20,683 nt of DNA. Source: a virus. Position 1 is the stretch's first letter. Each line of letters starts with the position of its first letter. Where the stretch lies: IMG/VR virus record IMGVR_UViG_3300030098_006063, positions 1 to 20,683 of that record, one strand, 5' to 3'. Under the pieces are notes generated by a model that saw only the letters and a program-made list of their open reading frames with translations, ran no database searches and was not told where the DNA came from. A program made the translations under genes and the position numbers. Of this stretch, positions 15,439 through 20,683 are shown piece by piece.

Positions 15439-17325
15439 CTATCCTTGTGCCTCTTCACCTTCACCGGCAATGGCTTGCATTGCAGAAAGTTGTTCTTGTT
15501 CTACAAGAGTAGATAAGATTTCTTCCTTACCGGGAAAGTCAGACATGTCTATAATAGCCTTCACTATTGTCATCACAGCCATCGGAGGTAGAGCTTGTGC
15601 GTACTGCAATAACTCTTTCGCCGACTGCGTTGATGCAATTCTTGCTGTTGGTGATGACTCACCATCATCTATGATTATATCATAGTTAATATCATAAAAT
15701 TTTGTTACAAGCTCCATAGTCGCTTGGTCTAAATATTCTGGCTTAGCTCTATGGACTATACCTATAGCTCTTTTAATTTTTTGAGGGTCATAATATTGTT
15801 GCACATTAGAAAGAACTTGACTTAAAACCATTTGCTTAGCAGTATTTAAATTATCAAAAAGTTCTTGCAAAGATGTCAAACCTTGTTGTATACGTGTTTG
15901 AGCCGCAACTCCACTTTCCCTTGAGTTTGTCGGAATACCTATCAGGCTATCATTAATACCACTAATTTCTTTAGCATCATTCATAGATGATTGCTCTAAC
16001 CACTGGTAATGCCCTAAAATACCGATATAATTGGCCGCTGAAGGCTGTATCTTATCTTTTAGCTGTCCACGTACGCCAACCCAAGAACCCGGCGTAGAAA
16101 GGCCTTTTACCATCTCAGGGTCAACTGCACCCATTTGAAAGAATCCGCCACCTTTAGGTGCGCGATTCAAAATATCGGTAAACTGACTATGCCTTTTATT
16201 CTTTTCATCTTGTGGGTCCATAAGGTTTCTAATAATACCAAAGTTCTCAACCTGCTCACCAGTATCCTCTAAATAGGCATATACAGGTACTAATGGAAAC
16301 TGACCATGCTTGTGTGGCATTAGTTCTTCTTTTTGTATCATAAAGTCACCAGAAAATGTATCCATATATATCTTAGATACAGGCATCTTAAATGCGGTAA
16401 ACCTATCCAGCATCTCAGTTTTTTTGGCAATCTTATTTAGTTTTTTAGCCTGAAGCATTGCATCTTTTTTATTCTTAGCTGGGAATGAAATTCCCTCTGT
16501 GTTCACTACAAACCACTCATCTTCTGTCCTTCTTGTATACAGCTCTACAATCTTAGCTCTTCTTTTTTCAGTATCAACAAAAGATGTGAAGTCATATACA
16601 TTGTTTGTCGTAGGATAGTCGTTTTCGTACTCATTATGCATAGCAGGTCTTCTGCTGTCAGCCGAAAAGTTTAAAGCGTTAGCTATTTCTTTGTAGCTCA
16701 TTTTCCCAAATATATCAGGATATGTCTTCTGTAACTGAGGAATAGATAGCCATTTTTGTCTTGATAAAAATGTAGCATCAGACATATCTTTTTCTTTTGA
16801 GTCAGGGTCTTTATATACATTAAAAACATTTTCGTTTCTAACTCTATTAGACATTACTACTTCACCAGCTTTATGTTGTAACCCTACATCAATCCAAGCA
16901 CGGCCACATTGTATTGCGGTTTTAAAAGCTCTTGAAAAAACCTTCTGAAGTTGTTTATTGTGGTCTTCATATTTAAGCATAGCAGTTGCAACCATAGCAA
17001 GTTTGTCATCCTCTGCTCCAACGGGGATGGCTCTAAATCCACTTCTTATTTGTTGCTCTAAACCTGTAACTGTATTTACTTTGGAGAAAATGAAATTGAA
17101 AGTTAAAGGGGGCCTCCCTTCAGATTCCAACTGCTGTCTTTCTAACTCGCTCCATTGACCTGTACCTGTATAGTAACCCATAGCTTTCTGGAAGTTATCC
17201 ATATCAACTCTGTTACCATACTCTAAGTGAGAGTATATCTCTAAAACCTCAGCCAGTCTCTGCTCTTCAGAGCTACCGGTTGATGATTTATAATTATCGT
17301 TTAAGCTCGCTGCTTCAGATGGCAT
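15439..17325 (-). CDS. Portal protein, P22-type
   Basis: 628 residues, close to the usual length for P22-like portals. The dodecameric portal is the DNA channel and docking point for the terminase. Recognisable parts are GQWSELERQQLESEGRPPL (56-74) followed by TFNFIFSKVNTVTGLEQQIR (75-94), then AFKTAIQCGRAWIDVGL (133-149), GIIRNLMDPQDEKNKRHSQ (363-381) and SRESGVAAQTRIQQGL (468-483), all in family order. The ATG overlaps the preceding stop (TAATG), with GAGG about 8 bases upstream. The C-terminus (about 600-628) is a Q/E-rich tail. The gene lies directly before the scaffold and after four small genes that separate it from terminase. Confidence 0.85.
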   Translation of the reverse strand: MPSEAASLNDNYKSSTGSSEEQRLAEVLEIYSHLEYGNRVDMDNFQKAMGYYTGTGQWSELERQQLESEGRPPLTFNFIFSKVNTVTGLEQQIRSGFRAIPVGAEDDKLAMVATAMLKYEDHNKQLQKVFSRAFKTAIQCGRAWIDVGLQHKAGEVVMSNRVRNENVFNVYKDPDSKEKDMSDATFLSRQKWLSIPQLQKTYPDIFGKMSYKEIANALNFSADSRRPAMHNEYENDYPTTNNVYDFTSFVDTEKRRAKIVELYTRRTEDEWFVVNTEGISFPAKNKKDAMLQAKKLNKIAKKTEMLDRFTAFKMPVSKIYMDTFSGDFMIQKEELMPHKHGQFPLVPVYAYLEDTGEQVENFGIIRNLMDPQDEKNKRHSQFTDILNRAPKGGGFFQMGAVDPEMVKGLSTPGSWVGVRGQLKDKIQPSAANYIGILGHYQWLEQSSMNDAKEISGINDSLIGIPTNSRESGVAAQTRIQQGLTSLQELFDNLNTAKQMVLSQVLSNVQQYYDPQKIKRAIGIVHRAKPEYLDQATMELVTKFYDINYDIIIDDGESSPTARIASTQSAKELLQYAQALPPMAVMTIVKAIIDMSDFPGKEEILSTLVEQEQLSAMQAIAGEGEEAQG

Positions 17326-17543
17326 TATTCTGCCTCATCTTTTATAGGTGTATCACCTCTAACCCAGCCAGATATATTATAGTCATCCATAGTATCAAGC
17401 TCCTCAACGTACTCTTCGTCGTGAGGGATACCAGCATGTTTAGCTAAATCCTTGTATCTCTTGGAGTTAGCCTTGTTCCAGTTGGAACCAAGCTCTCTGC
17501 TCAAACTAATCATATCCTGTTCTAACTTATTTGGTACTGACAT
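17325..17543 (-). CDS. Small hypothetical protein
   Basis: 72 residues with a good ribosome site (AAGGAG, overlapping the end of the previous gene, 9-base gap). It has a helical N-half with basic patches (LEQDMISLSRELGSNWNKAN, 7-26) and an acidic C-half (EEYVEELDTMDDY, 43-55). The stop overlaps the portal start (TAATG), so its translation probably feeds portal synthesis. No recognised domain; perhaps a small head-assembly factor. Confidence 0.6.
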   Translation of the reverse strand: MSVPNKLEQDMISLSRELGSNWNKANSKRYKDLAKHAGIPHDEEYVEELDTMDDYNISGWVRGDTPIKDEAE

Positions 17544-17552
17544 AACAACTCC

Positions 17553-17984
17553 TTAATCGCATCCAACTCCGGGATACTTAACTGTACCGCCTTTTCTATA
17601 TGTGTTGGATGCATGTTTTACTTTCTTACGTTTTCCGGTTTCAGGGTTCTTAGCTATATTGCCACCTTTTCGAGCTAAACCATGCTGTCTGACCGGTTTT
17701 AGCTTTTTAGTGGCCTCTTTGTCGTTATTTATTTCTTCGAGCTTCTTGCGGTGTTTTTTAGCAGATTCTTTATTTACTATAAACTCACCGCCCTCAACCT
17801 CGATAGCTTCTTTAGAACCTTTGACTTTGGCTTTTACACCACCCTCTTCATGAGATGGACCGCCAATTATACCGCCACGCTGATACTTTTTAGTACCCTC
17901 GTTATCATATAATTGGTCGGTCTTTAAAGTTCTAATGTCGCCACCGTAACGATACTCTTTAGCCTTCTTTATTATTCTTTTCAT
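17553..17984 (-). CDS. Lys/Gly-rich hypothetical protein with GP-x-H-x-x-GG ... EVEGGE module
   Basis: 143 residues, strongly basic. Residues 38-82 carry GIIGGPSHEEGGVKA, then AIEVEGGEFIVNKES, then KKLEEIN. I have the impression that this G-P-x-H...G-G...E-V-E-G-G-E-[FY]-[IV]-[IV] module recurs in phage structural and tail-associated proteins; its biochemical role is unknown to me. Around it are four copies of a Y-x-x-G-G-x-[IV] motif: YRYGGDI (11-17), YQRGGII (34-40), ARKGGNI (104-110), YRKGGTV (129-135). The ATG directly abuts the previous stop (TAAATG). The C-terminus ends in CD. It is probably a small nucleic-acid-contacting or virion protein, but function is unassigned. Confidence 0.6.
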   Translation of the reverse strand: MKRIIKKAKEYRYGGDIRTLKTDQLYDNEGTKKYQRGGIIGGPSHEEGGVKAKVKGSKEAIEVEGGEFIVNKESAKKHRKKLEEINNDKEATKKLKPVRQHGLARKGGNIAKNPETGKRKKVKHASNTYRKGGTVKYPGVGCD

Positions 17985-18143
17985 TTATCCCATTCCCGGA
18001 AACTTAGACTTACTATTAGGGCGTTTATTTACACCTGAATAAGAAATAGCTCCGCCTTTTCTATAGACTTTAGATTTCTTCTTCTTCTTGTCGCCCTTCA
18101 TAGTAGAAACCTCTAAATTACTATTCCAATTTGTCTCAGCCAT
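17985..18143 (-). CDS. 52-residue Lys-rich protein sharing the capsid protein's N-terminus
   Basis: ATG at 18143 overlaps the previous stop (TAATG); the TAA at 17985-17987 abuts the next ATG. The short length is supported by exact fit in the gene chain and by similarity on both sides. Residues 1-13 (MAETNWNSNLEVS) match the major capsid N-terminus (MSEVLWNSSLEVS) at 9 of 13 positions. Residues 27-36 (YRKGGAISYS) and the following GV match YRKGGTVKYPGV at the end of the next gene product. A five-Lys run (19-23) lies between them. No clear ribosome site, so reinitiation from the upstream gene is likely. Function unknown. Confidence 0.6.
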   Translation of the reverse strand: MAETNWNSNLEVSTMKGDKKKKKSKVYRKGGAISYSGVNKRPNSKSKFPGMG

Positions 18144-18610
18144 TAAGGTTTCTTCTTAACGCCATGTATATCTATACTTGCCGCTGCACTCTCTGCTGGT
18201 TTCTTCTTAACGCCATGTATATCTATACTTACCGCCGCACTCTCTGCTGATTTCTTCTCACCGCCATATCTTTTCTCCCAAGCAATTCTGGCGTCCATTT
18301 CAGTCTTATATTGACCTTTGGTGTCTTTCAGAAACGTAGCTAAAGATACACTGCCCTTATCTTCTTTCTTTTTCTCTTCTTCTCTATCAACAACAAATAG
18401 GTTTTTAACAGTACTTTTAACAGCATTGTTTGAAGATGTACTTTTACTTTTCGTATCAGTAACTTTCTTAGAAGGTGCCTTTGTTTTTTTAGTATAGCTA
18501 AACATAGAGTCTTTCATTTTATAACTTTTGCCAGTTGTTCCCCATTTCATTCCGAAAGGTGAACGGTGTTCGCCTATAAATTTTTTATAGGCTTTTCTAA
18601 CTTTACTCAT
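18143..18610 (-). CDS. Basic hypothetical protein with duplicated C-terminal repeat
   Basis: 155 residues, strongly basic, with AAGGAG 8 bases before the ATG; that site overlaps the terminase stop. The N-terminus has SPFGMKWGTTGKSYKMKDSM (17-36), followed by a Ser/Thr/Lys linker (43-68), a charged helix (72-85) and TFLKDTKGQYKTEMDARIAW (92-111). The end is a 17-residue unit, AESAA[VA]SIDIHGVKKKP, repeated twice and terminating exactly at the stop codon. It lies between terminase and portal genes. No known domain; a DNA-binding head-assembly or packaging accessory is possible, but this is inference from charge and place only. Confidence 0.6.
   Translation of the reverse strand: MSKVRKAYKKFIGEHRSPFGMKWGTTGKSYKMKDSMFSYTKKTKAPSKKVTDTKSKSTSSNNAVKSTVKNLFVVDREEEKKKEDKGSVSLATFLKDTKGQYKTEMDARIAWEKRYGGEKKSAESAAVSIDIHGVKKKPAESAAASIDIHGVKKKP
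18147..18248. repeat. 51-bp tandem duplication (two copies)
   Basis: Copies at 18147-18197 and 18198-18248 differ at only two bases by eye. Each encodes 17 residues in frame. A third, diverged partial copy of about 19 bases follows at 18249. The duplication ends immediately before the gene's stop. Confidence 0.85.
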
Positions 18611-18623
18611 CTCATTTTCTCCT

Positions 18624-20015
18624 TTATACCAACTTCCAGCTATCTTTGTTATTTTTATTTGACAGCCATTCAGGCGGTATGTTGCGAGGAAGTCTCATGC
18701 CAGACTCCTCAAAGTGGTTAATCGCGTAACGAAGACAATCCATTGCATGGTCTCCCACTTTACGCGGTTCTTCTTTACTATTCAAGGATACCTTGAAATC
18801 TTCCCATCTATAATCTGTAATCTCTTCGATAAAAGGGTCTAACGCCGGTTTATTAAATACAAACAAACGTGGCTTATTCAAAACGGGGTCAACCTTTATG
18901 TACTGAGCCACTCTATCGATACCTGCCTGCTTATCGTTATCAGCCCTCTCGAAGAATATACCATAATCTTCGTACTGAGCTGCGATGCTTACATCGTTAG
19001 ACATTCCACCGCGAACATGGAATATAGATGGGTCTGCTAACCATCGAGTTATATGGTCTTGTCTTACTTTTAACCATATTTGCTCAGCGTGATAATCTAT
19101 CCACTGATTAGCTTCATAATGACAATCATATATATAAATATCTCCATCACCATCTGTGGCGAAAAATAATACTGCCGTAGGATTTCTGTGACCGTGGTCC
19201 AGTACAACATATCTGTTCCACCATCTCGGTATTTCGAATGAATCAATGATATGCGTCTGCTCATCGAACTCACTCCATACAAGACCCTCGTAATTATCCC
19301 AAGAGCCGTAGACGTAACGGCGAACCCATCGCTCTGGTTGGGACAGACGGTCAACTATATAGTCCCAAGGTAAATACGGATTATCGCAATTAAGAGGAGT
19401 GACTTCTTTTTGGGATTTTGGTGGAGGCGTGTCTTCGCGCCAAATTTGACCTTGAACGCACTTATAGTCTTTTCTCCCGCCCTTATTAATCCAACGTTTC
19501 CATACCCAACTATGACCGTTTGGGTTCGCTGTTGCGAAACTTCTACGTGATGCGTTTTTACGTCTCATCTGACCTATGCACGCAATCCACACATTTTCTG
19601 TTATTTCTTCTATCTGGTCTACCATCACTGCACCAAGGTTCATTGATTTAACCTTTTGCATAGCCTCTCTGCTCTCATCCAATTGCATATAAAATATTTT
19701 AGAATTATTCAAAAAAGTTATACTTTGCTCTTGTTTATCGTGACGCTTAATCAGCTTAGGGTCTACAAGGTCGAAAAATGATACTAGAGTCGATTTTTTT
19801 AAAGCCCCTAAGGTCTTCCTACCTAATAGCACAACATTGTTTTTAAAGGACATTGCTTCTACCATTGCTTGAATCATCAACCAATCGGTTTTTCCCCAGC
19901 CGAGTGAGCCGGCAGCTAATACATGCTTTTCCCTTGAATCCATTAACATCTTTTGAGATTCTAAGGCTTGTGACGGATTTCCGTCTGCATCTTTAAAGCC
20001 TATGTATATGTCCAT
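18624..20015 (-). CDS. terL: Terminase large subunit (packaging ATPase/nuclease)
   Basis: 463 residues, normal for a podovirus. It powers DNA translocation through the portal and cuts concatemers. ATPase domain: Walker A GSLGWGKT (36-43), Walker B AVMVDQIEEI (129-138; Asp133, with acidic residues at 136-137), coupling motif ATANPNGHSW (161-170). RNase H-like nuclease domain: YVVLDHGHRNPTA (269-281, Asp273), an acidic strand end near Asp297, WLADPS (325-330, Asp328) and VGDHAMDCLRYAI (420-432, Asp422/Asp426). ATG start, AAGGG upstream. It follows the small subunit after a 138-base gap with unusual structure. Which end type it makes (cos, pac or terminal repeats) cannot be told from this. Confidence 0.92.
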   Translation of the reverse strand: MDIYIGFKDADGNPSQALESQKMLMDSREKHVLAAGSLGWGKTDWLMIQAMVEAMSFKNNVVLLGRKTLGALKKSTLVSFFDLVDPKLIKRHDKQEQSITFLNNSKIFYMQLDESREAMQKVKSMNLGAVMVDQIEEITENVWIACIGQMRRKNASRRSFATANPNGHSWVWKRWINKGGRKDYKCVQGQIWREDTPPPKSQKEVTPLNCDNPYLPWDYIVDRLSQPERWVRRYVYGSWDNYEGLVWSEFDEQTHIIDSFEIPRWWNRYVVLDHGHRNPTAVLFFATDGDGDIYIYDCHYEANQWIDYHAEQIWLKVRQDHITRWLADPSIFHVRGGMSNDVSIAAQYEDYGIFFERADNDKQAGIDRVAQYIKVDPVLNKPRLFVFNKPALDPFIEEITDYRWEDFKVSLNSKEEPRKVGDHAMDCLRYAINHFEESGMRLPRNIPPEWLSNKNNKDSWKLV

Positions 20016-20153
20016 AAAAAAGCCCTTTTTGGTAAAAAATTTTTTATCGCACTCTATAGAACGGGTGGTGCGACCTCGGGTGGCCTACCCCCCCCCATTA
20101 CATTTTTCCTTAGAAAAATGTAGTTATAACTAATCCGACGGCGGTCGCACGCT
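20016..20153. other. Terminase intergenic region, candidate packaging or regulatory site
   Basis: The longest non-coding stretch in the window. From left to right it holds an A6T6 palindrome (20033-20046), two direct CGGGTGG copies (20062-20068, 20077-20083), a run of nine C (20088-20096), an AT hairpin (20099-20122), and an inverted repeat whose arms are GTGCGACC (20068-20075) and GGTCGCAC (20143-20150). The middle is much richer in G+C than the rest of the window. No ORF is supported. Packaging sites (cos/pac) often lie near terS and terL, but function here is inference. Confidence 0.45.
20099..20122. repeat. 10-bp AT-rich hairpin
   Basis: TACATTTTTC and GAAAAATGTA form a perfect inverted repeat around a 4-base loop. 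It lies between the arms of the longer inverted repeat at 20068-20150. There is no downstream T-run on the transcribed strand. Confidence 0.6.
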
Positions 20154-20683
20154 TCATTGTATCTTTGATACAATGCCTGCAATGTCGTCGGGAGTCTTCG
20201 ACTCTTTGCTAACATTGTTACTTGTTTTAATTTCTTTACTTATCTTGTTGGCGGTGCTAACATCGTAAGCATTGACACCATTGCCGAAGTTAATGTTAAT
20301 GTCTACATCTGCCTGTACTCTGCCACGGTCTGCATAGCGGTCACGGTTTAGGCTTTTAAGCCTAAAGATACGCTCGGTTATACTTGAAGGCTTTAGCGCA
20401 TTCTCCGTGCTAACACGCTCCAAGGCCATGAGTTCGACGGCATCATTGATTTTACGAGCTAAATCATAACATTTTTTAAATGTTTTGTCGGTTTTCAAAG
20501 CCACGGCGATATCAACGTTGTCAATGCCGTCAATATTGCCTAATTGCGCACTGTTAACGTAGTTAACCAGTACGTCACGCTTCCATCCATCTAAGCCATC
20601 AAAGATGGCGTAATCTCTTTTTGGCAATGTTTTAAAGGTGTTAGCATATACAATATCGGTACCTTTTTTGTCGGTAAAGTCGT
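20154..20683 (-). CDS. terS: Terminase small subunit, N-terminus outside the window
   Basis: The frame is open to the right edge. The first in-window start-like codon is a TTG at 20627, but open, protein-like codons continue upstream of it (reading DFTDKKGTDIVYANTFKT), so the true start is probably off the edge and at least 176 residues are coded. An N-terminal helical part (RDVLVNYVNSAQLGNIDGID, then NVDIAVALKTDKTFKKCYDL) resembles a DNA-binding helix-turn-helix with phage small-terminase spacing. The segment ITERIFRLKSLNRDRYADR is the usual small-terminase signature before the oligomerisation strand (VDININFG). It would recognise the packaging site and regulate TerL, encoded next. The C-terminal 40 residues are Ser/Lys/Thr-rich and probably flexible. 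Confidence 0.7.
   Translation of the reverse strand, partial: DFTDKKGTDIVYANTFKTLPKRDYAIFDGLDGWKRDVLVNYVNSAQLGNIDGIDNVDIAVALKTDKTFKKCYDLARKINDAVELMALERVSTENALKPSSITERIFRLKSLNRDRYADRGRVQADVDININFGNGVNAYDVSTANKISKEIKTSNNVSKESKTPDDIAGIVSKIQ

Noticed and set aside
18610-18620. Earlier ATG at 18615 as start of the 155-residue gene
   Set aside because: That ATG is in another frame and hits TGA after two codons. The ATG at 18610 has correct frame and AAGGAG spacing.
19097-19354. Same-strand alternative-frame ORF within the large terminase (also 7620-7883 and 2318-2512)
   Set aside because: They lie wholly inside strongly supported genes, show no domain and have no start signals of their own.
20033-20046. 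A6T6 palindrome as an operator
   Set aside because: A low-complexity palindrome in an AT-rich genome, with no flanking promoter elements that I can support.
20347-20366. 8-bp inverted repeat TTTAGGCT/AGCCTAAA with 4-base loop
   Set aside because: It lies inside the small terminase coding the conserved R-L-K-S-L-N stretch, so the structure is most likely incidental.
1-20683. tRNA genes, CRISPR arrays, insertion sequences, integrase or lysis genes
   Set aside because: I saw no cloverleaf-like or CCA-ending segments, regularly spaced repeats, transposase or recombinase motifs, or holin/endolysin-like ORFs in this window.

Overview
This window looks like the virion-structure and DNA-packaging half of a tailed double-stranded DNA bacteriophage with a podovirus-type particle. 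The evidence is a one-strand run of recognisable genes in canonical order: terminase small and large subunits, P22-type portal, scaffold, N4-gp56/DUF4043-type HK97-fold major capsid protein, head-tail adaptors, a beta-propeller tail nozzle, and large internal (ejection) proteins. I see no tail tube, sheath or tape-measure gene. The DNA is visibly AT-rich (my rough impression is under 40% G+C; not computed). Host and lifestyle cannot be read from this segment. It most resembles uncultured environmental podoviruses, but that is inference.

Every supported gene lies on the minus strand, so transcription runs from the right edge to the left. (1) 20683-18624: small terminase (start outside the window), a 138-base gap with unusual GC-rich and repeat structure, then large terminase. 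(2) 18610-17325: four small hypothetical genes, including a 52-residue one at 17985-18143. They are Lys/Gly-rich, with repeated Y-x-x-G-G motifs and a 51-bp tandem duplication. (3) 17325-12871: portal, a possible 15-residue coupling ORF, scaffold, a beta-rich probable capsid decoration protein, and major capsid protein, followed by a strong hairpin. (4) 12813-11207: a 324-residue head-tail adaptor, then two short ORFs that together match the adaptor fold. (5) 11207-6268: two ORFs of 845 and 800 residues that together look like one tail nozzle/stabilisation protein split in two. (6) 6281-1: a small coiled-coil protein, a Q/A-rich internal protein with a poly-proline hinge, a coiled-coil internal protein, and a protein of at least 1219 residues running off the left edge.

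Genes are packed with almost no intergenic DNA. Five junctions are TAATG or TAGTG stop/start overlaps between clear genes, or six if the mini-ORF is counted, and one is a directly abutting TAAATG. This suggests translation by termination-reinitiation. Terminase and portal would load DNA into a scaffold/capsid/decoration shell, the adaptors and nozzle would close and extend the portal vertex, and the last proteins would be packaged and injected with the DNA.

The most interesting observations are: an ADP-ribosyltransferase-like domain (H631/F657/E762) inside the giant probable ejection protein; a 15-of-16 match to the bacterial chromosomal parS site at 4420-4435; the adaptor and nozzle each split in two at a stop/start overlap; a 52-residue protein whose N-terminus copies the capsid protein's N-terminus; and the terminase intergenic region as a packaging-site candidate.
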